A stretch of DNA of 64,000 bases from Archilochus colubris (taxonomy: Eukaryota > Chordata > Aves > Apodiformes > Trochilidae), in contig CM041086.1 in assembly GCA_023079485.1 (NCBI GenBank), positions 12,966,401-13,030,400 of the forward strand. The letters run 5' to 3'. Positions 15,701 to 29,700 of the stretch are shown one piece after another. The position numbers were made by a program, and so were the translations under genes. Positions within the stretch are counted from its first letter, which is position 1, and each line of letters begins with the position of its first letter. The notes below the pieces were generated by a model that made no database searches, was not told where the DNA came from, and saw only the letters and a list, made by a program, of their open reading frames with translations.

Positions 15701-15828
15701 CCCGACTCACCCTGACCCAACCCTACCCTCCCCGGACCGCCGCCCCGGCCGTGCCGGGCCCTCAGGAGCCCGGAGGCACCCGGTCCCAGTCCCGCTCTCA
15801 CCTGCCGCGCCACCTCGGCCGCCGCCAT
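782..15828 (-). CDS. SEPTIN6: Septin-6, 5' part (coding exons 1-3; gene continues past the left edge)
   Basis: Coding exons on the minus strand: 15802-15828 (start MAAAEVARQ), 9138-9252 and 782-977. Donor and acceptor phases match: exon 1 ends in phase 0, exon 2 after one base of a Gly codon, exon 3 after two bases. Exon 2 carries the conserved septin N-terminus ([27 protein letters not shown]). Exon 3 carries the P-loop GETGLGKST, the [13 protein letters not shown] stretch and the G3-like [27 protein letters not shown] fits the SEPTIN6 subgroup (6/8/10/11/14) and SEPTIN6 best. Septins are GTP-binding proteins that form hetero-oligomeric filaments at the cell cortex; members of this subgroup bind GTP but are thought not to hydrolyse it. 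The rest of the G domain and the C-terminal coiled coil lie beyond position 1. SEPTIN11 is the nearest alternative, but the SOWAHD-RPL39-UPF3B neighbours settle it. Confidence 0.93.
978..9137 (-). other. SEPTIN6 intron 2
   Basis: About 8.2 kb of intron between the phase-1 donor GTGAGT at 9137 and the acceptor AATAG ending at 978. It holds one solo LTR (4634-5430). The open frames here are short and match no family I know. Otherwise it is unremarkable AT-moderate sequence with scattered homopolymer runs. Confidence 0.7.
4634..5430 (+). mobile_element. Solo LTR of an avian endogenous retrovirus (ERVL-like)
   Basis: Starts TGTCCTGGTTTGGG and ends TTAAACCCTGACA, giving imperfect inverted ends (TGTC/GACA). 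Flanking pentamers AATCC (4629-4633) and AACCC (5431-5435) look like a degraded 5-bp target-site duplication. Internally there is a TATA-like CAGTATAAATT near 4968, a CACGTCAT element just upstream, and a T-rich 3' part with CATTAAAG. The order and wording resemble the common bird LTRs that begin TGTCCTGGTTT. No gag, pol or env sequence flanks it, so it is a recombination remnant. It is antisense to SEPTIN6. Confidence 0.7.
13830..13872 (+). repeat. A-rich simple repeat
   Basis: Near-uninterrupted adenines broken by single G residues, including about 19 consecutive A. Lies inside SEPTIN6 intron 1. Confidence 0.85.
15068..15142 (+). repeat. 21-bp minisatellite, about 3.5 copies
   Basis: Tandem unit of the form AGGTGGCTAGGGAGGCAGGCG, with small differences such as CAAGCA for CAGGCG in one copy. 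It sits in the first part of SEPTIN6 intron 1, at the edge of the CpG island. Confidence 0.9.
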
Positions 15829-16240
15829 CGCTGCCCTCCCGCCACAGCGCCCGCCTCAGCCGGCCGGGCGGCTCCGGGCGCGCCCACCGACACGCCGCGC
15901 GGGGGGAGACCCGCCGGGCTCCTGGTCCCAGCCCCATCCCGCACCGCTCCACCCCACAAGTCCCGTCCCGCCGATCCCTCGCCCAGCTTCGTACCGCCAC
16001 TCCCGCCGCTGCCGCTCCCCTCCGGGAGGTGCGGGGCTGCCACTCCGTCCCCCATCGCCCCCCGCAGCTGTCCGCGATGGTGCAGCCCGGGCGGCGGGCG
16101 GGGCCGCAGCCACCGTATGGCGGGCGCGGGGTGCGGCGGTGTGAGGGGAGGTGGGGGGGGGGGGAATGGGATGAGCGGGTCCCGAGCGGCCGGACCGCAG
16201 CCCCCGGACCCCCTGCTGCCAAGCCCCGGGGGTGTCTGAG
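15120..16240 (-). promoter_or_regulatory. CpG island and promoter of SEPTIN6
   Basis: Dense CpG sequence surrounding the SEPTIN6 start codon (15826-15828). Long open frames run through it on both strands, as expected in very GC-rich DNA with few stop codons. A 13-base G run lies near 16152-16165. The transcription start is expected between 15829 and about 16100. Confidence 0.8.
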
Positions 16241-17574
16241 AGTCCCCGAGCAGTCCCTAACACAAACGGGGTGGCCCTGTGGGCTCTGCACCAGCAGTGC
16301 CCTCATTCCCTCAAAGCAGCACCTCATTTTCCTCCATGTGTTTCCCTCCTGGCACCGCAAGTGTTTGAAACCGTTCCCAAAGATCCCGTGGCTGCGTGGG
16401 TCAAGTGTTCTGCTTCCCCCAGCCCGCAGAAGCCACCAACAGCCAGTGACAAAACCAGGGAGGGCCGGGATAGGGAGCAGGGGGACAATTACGTTCTCAC
16501 CACCAGTCATTTGGGTTTTCTGGAATGACGCCAGGCACCAGAAAAACTGTTTCAAACGTCTGGAAAAAGGCAAAGCTGCTTCGAGAGCTGATGGCCACCC
16601 CCGGGCAGGACGGAGCAGGGCTAAATCTGAAGGAAGGGAAGGAAAAAGGGTTGGAAGGGGCTGGTGTGGCTTCAGCTGCAAAGCCACCTGGTGGCACATG
16701 AGGGGTGCTGTGGGTGTCTAAGGAATCACAGGCACTGAGAGAAACAGGGCTGGGGTCTTTGGGGTGGGAGGAATTTGTCCCGATTCCTATCAAAATTTGG
16801 GTTCAAACCCCCGGTGTCTGGAGCTGTCACAAGTCCCAGTCATGGAGCCTTTGCTTGGAAGTGAAACGCAGCAAGAGAGGAAAAGCAAAGTGCTGTCATG
16901 CTGAAACATCAGGTGCCAAGGGACCCAAAACACCACCCTGGGATGGGCGTCACAGCGTGAAGTGGCTCCTTGGGGCAGTAACCTCGGGCTTCCCGAGCAC
17001 AGAACCCTGGAGAAGCATTGCAGTGGTGGGGGCAGCTTTGGGAGGGAGGCTGTAAGGCATCTGCCCCAACAAGGCATCCTGGATTTGAAGAATCAAAGCG
17101 GGCCAGAAGAGTCCCCAGGAGCAGTGTTGTGGATTTAGACACGCCAGACACCCACTGTAACAGGGCCCAGCCCTAGGATGCTGTTGAGAATGCCAAGTCC
17201 AAGTGTAGGTTTCCAATTAGTCTGTCATTACTTCTTTGGTTACAGCTCAAGCTGGGTGCCTCAGGACAGACCCCCACCTCATTTCACACCTCTCTATTAT
17301 ATCTGTTCCACTCAGCACCCCGTCCCCAGGGCAAATCACCTAATTCTGGTCAGATGTCTCTTGATTTCTTACTGTTTTTCACTGTTGCTGGGCTGGCTGC
17401 CTTCCGAAGTCACTTCATTCTCTTGGAATTGTCTGCTTGGTCCTTATCTTCTTCATTGTGGTTGTACCTGCTGGATTCAGAGAGCTCTGTGTTAAGCAGA
17501 ATCAGTTTTACTAGTTTATGCTTGGTCAGCTCTTGCGTCCTTAAGCTCATTTAGCTGCTAACAACACTAATGCT
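16241..17574. other. Intergenic, SEPTIN6 to SOWAHD
   Basis: No exon or recognisable repeat seen. This is the upstream flank shared by SEPTIN6 (minus) and SOWAHD (plus), ending at the CR1 copy. Confidence 0.6.
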
Positions 17575-17893
17575 AAATGAGGACCTACAAGAAAGCTGGG
17601 GAAGGGCTGTTCATGAGGATTTGTAGTGATAGGACAAGGGGCAATGGTCTTAAACTAGAGCAAGGTAGATTTAGATTGGATGTTAGGAAGAAGTTCTTCA
17701 CTGTGGGGGTGGTGAAACACTGGAACAGGTTGACCAGAGAGATGGTGGGGACCCCATCACTGAGGGTCAGGCTTGTTGGGCCTTTGAGCAACCTGATCTA
17801 GTTAAAGATGTCCCTGCTCACACAGGGAGTGTGGATGAGATGACTTTTAAAGGTCCCTTCCAACCCAATTAATTCTTTAACTCTCTGATTCTA
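17575..17893 (+). mobile_element. CR1 LINE 3' fragment
   Basis: Typical CR1 3' region in sense orientation: GATAGGACAAGGGGCAATGG, TTGGATGTTAGGAAGAAGTTCTT, then AGGTCCCTTCCAACCC and a terminal CTCTGATTCTATT-like tail. It is 5'-truncated, as is normal for CR1. It lies about 310 bp upstream of the first SOWAHD start codon. Confidence 0.9.
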
Positions 17894-17939
17894 TTCAGCG
17901 AGAAGAGTAGAATTAATTACATTTTTTCATTAACACCAC

Positions 17940-19100
17940 CATGGGACTGCCCAGGACCCCCCACTGCACACCCTTTTGGCTTCCACTCTGCTGCTCTCCC
18001 TCTGTGACCCGAGGGGACGGACGGTCCGTGGCTGCGCGGAGCTGGTGGCAGCCGTGATCTGAGCAAAGGTCGCTGCACCGCCCCGGGGATCCAGCACCCA
18101 ACCCTCCCGCAGTGCAGGGACAGTTCCTCCTTCACCCAGTGCCGGAAGCGAGGAGGGAGAGCTGGGGAGAGCCAGCGGTACCGGGGGACGGCCTGCAGGT
18201 ACCGGCATGGCCCGGAGGGAGCGGGAGCGAGGACAGGAGCGGGGCTGGGCGGGACAGAGGGCAGCTGGCATCACCCGGGCTGTCTCCCTCCTGGAAGCTG
18301 CCCGGCCCCGAGCAGGGAGCCCAGCCCGCAGCTCCCTCCTCTGCCCGGCCACCGCGGGAAGCAGGGAGAGCTTCCATCCGCTGCAGAAGATGGGAACCGA
18401 CGGGAAGAGCATCCGGGACAGACAGGCCGTGGGGAGCTGGGGTAGGACTCTGGGCAGGCTTTCCATCAGCCCTGGGAGTACCCGGAGAAAGGAGCTGAAG
18501 GAAATCCTCCTGCAGAGCAACACCCCCGGCAGCACCATTCGGTTTGCCACCGCTCTGAAGGCATCCAACAACAGCAGCCTCCAGGCAGGGCAGCACCAAG
18601 AGCAGAAGCCGGAGCAGAGCCCCGAGGTGCTGTCCCTTGCCCTGGACCCCCTGGAGCACGAGTGGCTGCTGACAGTGGCTGAGGGCGACGTGGACAACAT
18701 CATAAGGCTGCTGGACCTGGATCCCAGCCTGCTGAGCAGGAAAGACTTTGTGACAGGCTTCACCGCTCTCCACTGGCTTGCCAAGCATGGCCACCATGAG
18801 AGCTTCATCCAGGTCATCTCTCACGCCCAGAAGAAAGGTTATCCCATCAACGTGAACATTCCCACGGCCAGCGGTGGCCTCACCCCCTTGCACCTGGCTG
18901 CCCTGCAGGGACACGAGCTGCTGATCAAAGTGCTGGTGGGAGCTTACGGGGCTGACACCAACTGCAGGGACCACAACGGGCACAAAGCTTGGCAGTACCT
19001 GAGGGCAGACACCTCCAGGGAGCTGAAGGAGCTGGCAGGGGCCTTGGAGGAGGACTTGCAAGAGCTGTGCTCTCACAACAGCAACAACAACTGTAAGTCA
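17940..19100 (+). promoter_or_regulatory. CpG-rich 5' region of SOWAHD
   Basis: CpG-rich DNA starts right after the CR1 copy and continues through the SOWAHD coding region, consistent with a CpG-island promoter. I could not place a TATA box or transcription start. Confidence 0.5.
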
Positions 19101-19232
19101 TCGAGGGAGGCCAGGGCAGGGCGGGACAGCGTGGATTCTTCCAGGACCAGGGGGAACACTCAGCACTCCTGGAGATGGTCAACCCTCCGGGGCTTTGTCA
19201 GACAGGCGTTCGCTTTCTTTCAAGAGTCCTGA
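18207..19232 (+). CDS. SOWAHD: Ankyrin repeat protein SOWAHD (sosondowah family member D), single exon
   Basis: One uninterrupted frame of 341 codons plus stop. The diagnostic part is residues about 147-267: DPLEHEWLLTVAEGD, FTALHWLAKHGHHE, GGLTPLHLAALQGHELLIKVL and DHNGHKAWQYLR, which are two to three ankyrin repeats of the SOWAH type. The mammalian protein is about 315 residues and also intronless, lying between SEPTIN6 and RPL39 as here. The first ATG at 18207 has a fair context (GGCATGG). A second at 18390 (AAGATGG) is stronger and would give a 280-residue protein; the first about 60 residues are arginine-rich and weakly conserved, so the start is uncertain. The C-terminal third is low in conservation. 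No biochemical function is firmly known; ankyrin repeats imply protein binding. Confidence 0.88.
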   Translation: MARRERERGQERGWAGQRAAGITRAVSLLEAARPRAGSPARSSLLCPATAGSRESFHPLQKMGTDGKSIRDRQAVGSWGRTLGRLSISPGSTRRKELKEILLQSNTPGSTIRFATALKASNNSSLQAGQHQEQKPEQSPEVLSLALDPLEHEWLLTVAEGDVDNIIRLLDLDPSLLSRKDFVTGFTALHWLAKHGHHESFIQVISHAQKKGYPINVNIPTASGGLTPLHLAALQGHELLIKVLVGAYGADTNCRDHNGHKAWQYLRADTSRELKELAGALEEDLQELCSHNSNNNCKSSREARAGRDSVDSSRTRGNTQHSWRWSTLRGFVRQAFAFFQES

Positions 19233-22200
19233 AGCTCCCCTGAGCCATTCTCCTGCAAACCCCAGCTGAAGAGCAGCCAGAAGAGCCTGCAGGGAGCTGG
19301 GAACTTGGTGAGGGCTGGTGCCCAAAATCCTGGCTAAGCATGGATCAACGCCCTGCATGGGAGCACCATGGGTACCCTGGATCTTCTGTGGTCTCTTGGG
19401 GCTCTTGATTTGAGCACATGTGGGGCAACCATGGCCATTGGGAGCACTGCCTGGGGACAGCAAGTTTTCTTTAACCCCACCCAGAGGGGTTTTACCCCTG
19501 TGGATGGGGACTCTTTGCCACAGCCCAGCAGAGCCCCATGCTGAGGCTGGTGTGGTGGTCCTGCTGTGGGGAGCTGCTGCTCCAACACTGGGGATGCTGA
19601 CCCTCCAAGGGAGGTGGTGTTGGACACACTGGGACTTGCTTGTCCTGGTCTGCCTGCAGACTTTGTGTGACTGTAGATGGGTCACAGCAGCAACACAGTG
19701 ACTTGGTTCTGCCCCCTCCATATGTGCCTCCTTTGGGTTGCTGTTTGTTTATGACAGATGAAGCTGTTTCTCTGTAAAATGAGATGGTGTGTCCAGTTCT
19801 CCAGGAGGCTGGGCCCAGAGAAGCCTTTCCAAGTGCAAGGCAAATCCCTCTCCCTGGGGACCCCTGTCTGGGGGACCCTGAGATGTTCATTCTCACTGGA
19901 GATGGAGGAGGCAGGAGGGACATCCAGTGAGGTGGCATGTGGTTGTTCCTGCAGGGACTGGAGTCCAGGAGCAGCTCTGGAAAGATGATTCATTGCTGAA
20001 AATCATGGGAAAGGTATGAAGGCTGTGAGATTATCTTTGCTGCTACTGAGGTCATGCTCAAAAATGAAACTCTCTAGAAACATCCTTACAGCAGCATAAC
20101 CCTGCAGGTATCTGCTGGTAACTGCACTACAAGGGCAAAGCCTCTGCTCACCTCTTTGTGTTTTGTTCACCAAATGGAGCTCTGCTCAGCTGATCTCAAT
20201 TTTTGCTTTCCCATTCTTGAGGGCCAGACCTGCTTCATGGTATCTTCAGAAAAACAACGTCCCCTTCCTCTTTCTCATCAGCATGAGACAGTTTCTAGTC
20301 CTTTAAATAGCAGTCCCACTTGAGAAGTGACTCTCAGACAAAAACTGGAGAGTTTCTGTTCCCCAGCACAGAGCAGCAGCACTTGGAGAGCCTCACTTTG
20401 GAGGGGAGTAGCATTTTTTTTTTCTAGCAGCTCTTCCAGGGCTCTGGAATGCACCTTGATGCCTTAAGAGACACCAGTAACTCCCCTGGGGGAACTTGAG
20501 CCTGGGGGTTTCACAGAGCAGCCCCTGTTTATATTCAGATTGTTCTCTGAAATGCTGCTGGGACACAGGAATAACCCAGTCTGCAGTGGACAACACATGG
20601 AAAAAGAGCCTCCAGATGAGCAATCCAGTGACTGGATAGTGTCCAGTCCAGGTGACTGGGTGTACCCCTACATGTGTTTGGACATCTTTTAAATCACTGA
20701 TGGTCAGCAGTGGAGATGTATAAAACACTGGGAATGGATTTAATGCCTGAACCACACCAGTTCTGTAATGCTTTAACCTAGCAGATAACCAACTCTGGAA
20801 ACACAGCTTCTTCCAGAACTTCCCTGGCCACATCCATGCCATGAGACAGCAAGATGGTTTCTAGCAAGTCTGCTCAGCACCAGCACAAACCCCATGAAAA
20901 GCACTTGATGTCCAAACACCTGCAAACTGTGGTTCTGGGAACCAAACTGCTGTTGATAAGACAGGTGGGTACACAAAGTACTTCTTGACCTGTCAGTCCT
21001 GTGTCACCCTGTCACAGCTGCACACTGCCAGAGAGGGTGTGGGATCACTCTTACAGCCTCCTCTGAGTAAGGCACAGAGCAAACAGTGGAATGGCTCCTT
21101 GGCATTTGTACCTGTGGCTTAGTCACGCTCCACCAGGAAACCTGGACTTCAGAGTTCCACTGGAAAGTAAAACTGTAACTGGGAAATGCTGTGCTGAAAT
21201 ACGACTGAACTATTTGTAGCACTCGCCTCCTCATGACACCAAACCCAACCCCCCCAAAGGCAGCTTTTTCACTCCCATTATGGGTTTGGGTTTATGGGTT
21301 TGAAGCTGTAATCTGCTTTGGTTTGGGTTTTTTTGTTTGGTTTGGGCTTTTTGGCTGTTTTTTTAAAGCAAATGATTTATAGCTCTCCTACTTGCTGGTA
21401 GAGGACAAGCTGCTACTGAACATCTTCAGACAGCCCTTTTTTTGAGTCACTAGGACAGGAAGCAAACTCAGGGCTGGGTTCAGAACTGTTTCTTTCCTGA
21501 TGCTGTTTACACCCTAAGGAAACAGTGACAGCTTTTGCTGCCCCCCCGAAAGCAGCTTTTCCCCCCCATCTTTTGGTTTGAAGCTCTCATCTGCTCTGAG
21601 GCAGATCAGGCCTTCAGAAGGATCAATACCAAAACCCTGCTTTTTTTTCTGCAAATCTCAGTACCCTTCCTGTCCCCAAACACCATGCCACTTCCAGTGA
21701 CCCCCCCTCTGCCTTGAGTGGTTTATTTCATACCTGTGGAGGGGCAGTTGGTCTGGAAATACAGACACATTCAATAAAAATATTCCTCAAGTGTACAATC
21801 AGCTTGAATGGCTTATTGCTCAGAACACATATCCACCAAAATGAATAGACTGTATTTTTATTTTTCCTTAAAGCTTCTGTTGATGTCTCAGTTATGTATT
21901 AGCCCATTTCCAGAGATCCCTGATCCTCCTCCCAACTCTCACATGGAAGGAGGGGGCAAAGCTGCTAGAGAAACCACACAAATCATTCAAACCCAGAGGT
22001 ACCTGTGCTGGTCCAAGTGCTGCAGGTAGATTTTGACCCAATTTTAATTTATACATTTACTTTGTGCTGTCCTGTTATGTCCAAGCTGAAAAGCAGACTC
22101 AGTTAAATGGGGAAAAACCATACCAGTGCTTTTCCAAACAGCTCCTTGGTAGAAGCTGCTTCCATGTAATAAAAATAGCACCAGATAATACTAATAGGAT

Positions 22201-23634
22201 TTTCTAATAGGAATACATCAATCTATTCCTTAGGAAAGCTTTCCCACAAATGCCATAGAGAAAACTGTTTCTTTCCACTCTAGAGTCCAAAAAGTTTCAT
22301 TTTTCTTCCTCAGCCAGGTCCTCATAGGCAGAATATAAAGAGTAATTCTGAGCAGCTTTGTCTGGCAGCAGCAGTGATGAGGACAGGCAGGAGGTGGTGT
22401 GGTTCTCAGGGCTCCAGAGCAGCTCCCACCCTCAGCTGTTGTTTCCTTAGTGCTTGAAAAAGCAAGGAAGAGATTTAAAAAACCTCAGGGTAAAGGTGTT
22501 TGCAGTGCATGGGCAAACATTGAAACATCTCTGGCAATGCTGTTTGCTGCTTTCCTGTGGCAGTCACTTACTGCTTCCCCCTGATGAGGGAGTAGAAATC
22601 ACTCTTAAACTTTTGACAGAAAAGAAGCTGAAGTGTCCTGAAGTTGGTAAAAATCCCAGCCTTGTTCCCCTGTGCTCCCAGAAACCTCCAGCAGACCTGA
22701 GGAGACTGCCCTGACCTCTGAGCAAGGAGTTTTTATTTGCTATGGAGTTTTATTTGTGTGTATGCACATGCTGCTGCCCAGCATTATTTGCTACAAATCA
22801 TAACATGAAGGAGAGAAATCTATTTAAGATCAAAAGCAGCAGCACAGGTGTGGCAGCCTGAAGCTTCCTCAGGAAGCTGCCACTCAGGAACTGCCCCACC
22901 ATAGCAGGCTGAACCCCCAGAACAGAACCAGAGCACTTTGCAGCCCCCCATCCCATCTTAGGATGGGCTTTGCTGCAGCCACATCCAAGAGCCTTTGGAT
23001 ACTGCCTGCTGCCCAGACCCATCCCAGCTGTGCCACAGAGGGGAAAGGAGCAGCAGCAGTTTTCAAACCTGCCTCTAAAAGACCTGTTTAAACTATTTCA
23101 GTTTGCCTAATAAAATACTTTTAAATTCACTCCTCTAATTAGTTGTTTTTTTAATAAAGTGGTCTGCTTTGCTCTCAAAGATTTACAGTCAGTGAAATGG
23201 AAATCCCAGCCTACTCCAGCTGCAAAGAGCTGGCAAGGTTTCCCACACCAGATGAGATGAGATGACATTCACAGTCACCTCAGTTTCTATTTTGTTACTA
23301 TCCCACCATATACATATGAAATAATTTCAACCAAGTCCTTCAGGTCTGTCTTTATTAGTAAGCCTGTACCCTGTCACCACTCCTGGTGATGCCTGCAATA
23401 AAGAACACTAATAGAACACAGTCTTCATGTCTCAGATGCAAATTACTTCCAGATTTTCTCAGCTAACATTAAAACCCCAGGCTAGTTCATAAAAAAAAAA
23501 AAACAGAACCTCAAACATTGGGGATCAGAGTCCAACACTACAGAAGGAATGGTGTAGGGGTGGCTGTAGGGGGTGTCCCCATCTGACACAGAAAGACAAA
23601 AGTGTTATTAGAGCTCCCAGGTGATGGTCTCTCT
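19233..23634. other. Convergent intergenic region, SOWAHD to RPL39
   Basis: No coding sequence supported. An AATAAA at 21773-21778 is the first canonical poly(A) signal after the SOWAHD stop and could end a long 3' UTR. T-rich low-complexity sequence lies around 21290-21365. A TTTATT at 23351-23356 (AATAAA on the minus strand) is a possible RPL39 poly(A) signal; a nearer non-canonical AATAAC sits at 23604-23609. Confidence 0.5.
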
Positions 23635-25840
<2,206 letters not shown>

Positions 25841-25865
25841 GCGCGGCCAGACCAGTTTCTGCCAG

Positions 25866-25871
25866 TTTATT
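25866..25871 (-). terminator. Poly(A) signal of UPF3B
   Basis: TTTATT on the plus strand, that is AATAAA on the minus strand, about 890 nt after the UPF3B stop. I saw no other canonical hexamer in this orientation between the stop and the RPL39 promoter. Confidence 0.6.
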
Positions 25872-26756
25872 AATGGTTTGAAGTACAAAAGACCTATGGC
25901 TAAAATTCGCTAGCTTAAGGAGGAGCTGCTACTGGTGAAGGCTCTTTCCGGGCTGTAAAACAACACTTCAAGTTATGAGGGAAGATGAAGCGGTAACCGA
26001 GAGGGCAGCAGTTAGGAAATGTTTCAGAGAGTGCTGGAAAAGAATGGGATGCTGAAACCAGCTACATTTCATCAAAAATAAGCATTTCAACGTAGGCAGA
26101 CTTTACAGGAGAATTTTTGTCAGAAAAGTATTCCAATCTTAAGCCAGCTTATTCATACACTCCAACTTAGTTACTTTATCCAGAGAACCACTGGAGAGGA
26201 AAGGTCTCTCCTCCCTAAGGTCACCTCTGGGGTGCCAGGCGACTCCTCTCCTGCTCCTGGCACCTCCACAACCCAACCTCTGACCTGCCTGGTGCCAGAC
26301 TGACAGGATTCAGCTACCACTGCCTGGGGCAGGAGCACCACACAACACTGCAACACCTGTGTCCACTCTGGGCAGCTCCAAGCTCGCTCTTGCTCAAGTG
26401 CATTGAACTCTGGCTCCCGTGGCTCTACAGCAAAGCTCTGGGTGTCACCTCCTCCTGACCACACCACTCATTTGTTATCAGACTGAAGGCCATAAAAGTC
26501 TTTTCTACTTTGCACAGATTCTCTTCTCTGTTGTAGTCAAGAGGCCGGGAAAATAAATTCAAAGAACTGAAAATACAATGAGAACACGTTTCAAATGCCC
26601 AATCTACAACTGAGGTTCTTTAACCAGAAACATCCAACAGCACCATGCCCCCTCTGCTTCCTTGGTTCCTTCTTCGCTTCCAAGGCACTTCTGGGTTGCT
26701 TAGTACATGCTCTTTGGCTGCACAGACAGTCAGAACACATAAGGCTTGCATGCTGC
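25872..26756 (-). other. 3' UTR of UPF3B
   Basis: Region between the UPF3B stop codon and its likely poly(A) signal. No coding potential beyond short chance frames; no repeat recognised. Confidence 0.5.
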
Positions 26757-29700
26757 TCACTCCTCCTCCTTCATGTTACTGCTCTCACTCTCTTGTTTCT
26801 TCTCAGCTCCCTGCTCTGTGGGCTTTGCAGCACTGTCCTCATACTGACACAGTCTGCTGCGGCTCCGGGCTCCTGGCTGGTACAGCTGCATTGCTGGACG
26901 GTCCTGAAATAAACCACAACTGTTTAGACTCCTTCATAGCCCCCCCCCAACACTGTCACAGATATTATGGCATCAGCAATGGCATAAATTTTAACTTTGA
27001 GGTGTTCTGAGTTAGATGAAATGTAACTTCAGCTGCCTCAAAGCAAGGTTGTCTCTGTTGTGAGCCAACATCCGTGTTCAGGTCACAAAGAACTCTGCTC
27101 ACAGTTCAAATTGTTCATTAAGAGCTTCCTCCTGAGAGGAGGCCAGCTCACCTTCCCTCTGAGTAGGGGCCAAATTCAAAGCTTCCTTAAAACCCCAAGT
27201 TTCATTTGTGCCCACTAAGACCTTAAGTGATGTGGAAAACTTGCTTGTTGAGGCTGCAAAAACTTTGCAAAATATATAAAACTAAACTCAAACATCATTT
27301 CTTGAGCCTATGAGAGACATTTCCCAAGGCTGGGCTGGAGGAGGCTTTGAGTAACCTTGTCCAGAGGAGGTGTCCCTGCCCAAGGCAGGGAGGTTGGAGC
27401 AGATGATCTCTGCCAACCTAAGCCATCCTATGATTTTCTGTCATGATTCTGCACAGAGCAGTTCTGTCCCTGTTTTGGAGGAATCTTTTCAAACACACTC
27501 CCACTTGGAGATGTGTTTTCAGGCATGCACAGCATCAGCATAGATACAGATAGATCAATTTATGGACTAAGTCAGCAAATGAAGAGGGATGATTGTCTTT
27601 ACAATGTAGCCCACAGTATCTTGGCTTAATTCCTACACAGGGCCAAAAAAAAAAAAAAAAAAATCACAAACAGTTTAGCAAAGTTTAGGGGACAAAGGGG
27701 AAAACTTTCTAACAGTGGCAGAGTTTGTTACCAGAACAGGGAGAAGTTTCACCAGAGAAACCACAGGGTTCTTTCCTTGAACTGCTTTTATCCTACAACC
27801 CACAATCAGGTCCTTATGAATCAACACATGAACCGAAAGAAATCCAGCACCTTGTTTCTGATACGATCCCTCTTGATTGTATCCTCTTTTTTATCGTCTT
27901 TGGTTACTTTCTCAGATTTGTCCGTGCTGCTGGTAAAGTCTGTAACATCACTTTTCTTTCCCTTTTCTCTCAGTAAGTCTCTCTCCTTTTTCACCTCTTC
28001 CTCTTTTCTTCTAAAAACCTTCTCTTTCTCAAAGCGCTCTCTCTGCCTCCGACGCTCCTCTTCTTGGCGCCTCAGTTTCTCCCTCTGTGCTCTCTCATAT
28101 TCTCTGTCTCTTTCAAAATCTCTATCTCGGTCCCTGTAGTCCTTTACACACTCATCTTCCGATCTGTATAAAAACAAAACTGAAAATTAAGCTCAAAAGA
28201 TTCATCAGACAGAGCTGGGAGATCAATGTAAAACTGGTGCAAACTGGCAACACGCAGACGACAGACTGGCAGGTGCTAGGGAGCTCGTGGGAAGCTGCAG
28301 TAACCCCACTCATGCACCAGAGCCAGAGGTGACACTGACTGCTAGCACTTCCTCCCCTTCTGCTCACAGAGCTGGCAGAGCCTCCCCTGGCTTTGTAAAA
28401 CACCTCAGTTTCTGTCTCATCTCTATTTCTCACATGGCAGAACTGAGCTTTGCACAGAACACGGAGCTGCTGAGAACTACACCTTCCACCAGGCTGAAAG
28501 GGGCTGCTAACTGGAGTGCACCTCTCCTCTCACCAGGGTTAAGAGTTCTCTCATTGCAAGGACAGTGCTCCCAGCCTGCTGCAGGTCACCTACACCTGGG
28601 CTTCTTTTGAGACTTCCCACTGCCAGTTGCAAAAAAAATATTAAAATTGTCCACCAGTGAAGAACTGCCAGGTAACAGACATGGGGATGTGCACTGCCAC
28701 AAAGAACACACCCCAGGCCTTCTATCAGAAAAGTAATTTGAAAGGAGTTTCAAAACATGTTCATGGCAGAGCAGGCTAAGCCTCAGTACCATCAGGAAAC
28801 AAGATATATATACATAGATATATTTATAGCAAGTACTAGAATACTTTTTTGCCTTCTCTTCTTTTGTCTCCCCATCAGATCGTTTGGCAGATGCACTACT
28901 CGCATTTTTTTCCTCCCTCAGAGTTTCTTTTTCCAGTTTCTTGGATTTTTCTTTTCTCTCCAAGTCTTTTTCATCTTTTTCAGGCTTCTTAAGTAGCTAC
29001 AAAGAAAACAGAAGTCTCAACTAAAAAGCTCACTCTAACACATATTGTCTGGCACAACACCGAAATTGCATCAAAGGAGCCACAGTCCAGTAAGAAATAA
29101 ACATTAAGGAAGTAGAACTACTGCAAACTGTAGTATTTCTAAAAGCTGGAGTGTATGAGTAAGCATAATTCACACAGCAGACTAGGATTTTTCTCCTAAA
29201 ACAGGCCAGTTTAGCTTAAAAATAGTCTCCATTCCATAGTGAATTCACAGTTCTGTTAACCACAGCATGTACAACAGTCACATGACAAAAGCTTTAAATA
29301 TTCCTATGAAGCAGTACAGCATGTAAACCTTTACAATGCCTAATATTGACTATTACAAAAAAAGTGGCAGTTTACTAACACCAAGCTCATGAGATTCTTC
29401 ACACAATACTCAAAGCACATTTTGAGAGACTGATATACAAATAATAGGGGAAAGGGAGTGTAACAGTTTATAATAAAGAACTGTTCTAGACCTTAATCTT
29501 TGGTTCTTCTTTTGATCTGTCTCTTTCTTTTTCTGGGCATCTGTCTACTTTCTTCAGTTTTTCTGCTTCTTTTCTCTTTCTTCTCTCCTCCTCTTTCCAT
29601 TTTCTTCTTTCCTCTTCTCTTTGTCTTTTTCTTTCCAGTTCCCTCCTCCTCCTCTCCTCTCTTTTTTCTTCTCTCAGTCTCTGAATGTGTAAAAGCAAAG

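Larger units (their letters stand above)
9253..15801 (-). other. SEPTIN6 intron 1
   Basis: About 6.5 kb from the donor GTGAGAG next to exon 1 to the acceptor TTTCAG before exon 2. It contains an A-rich simple repeat (about 13830-13872), an A run near 13351, and a 21-bp minisatellite at its promoter-proximal end. No additional exon is supported. Confidence 0.7.

Noticed and set aside
15159..16721. 520-codon open frame on the plus strand through the SEPTIN6 promoter
   Set aside because: Composition is Pro/Arg/Gly/Ala-rich as expected from a stop-poor CpG island. No domain is recognisable, and equally long frames exist on the other strand.
18132..19076. 314-codon minus-strand open frame opposite SOWAHD
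   Set aside because: Mirror of the GC-rich SOWAHD coding sequence; no known protein resemblance.
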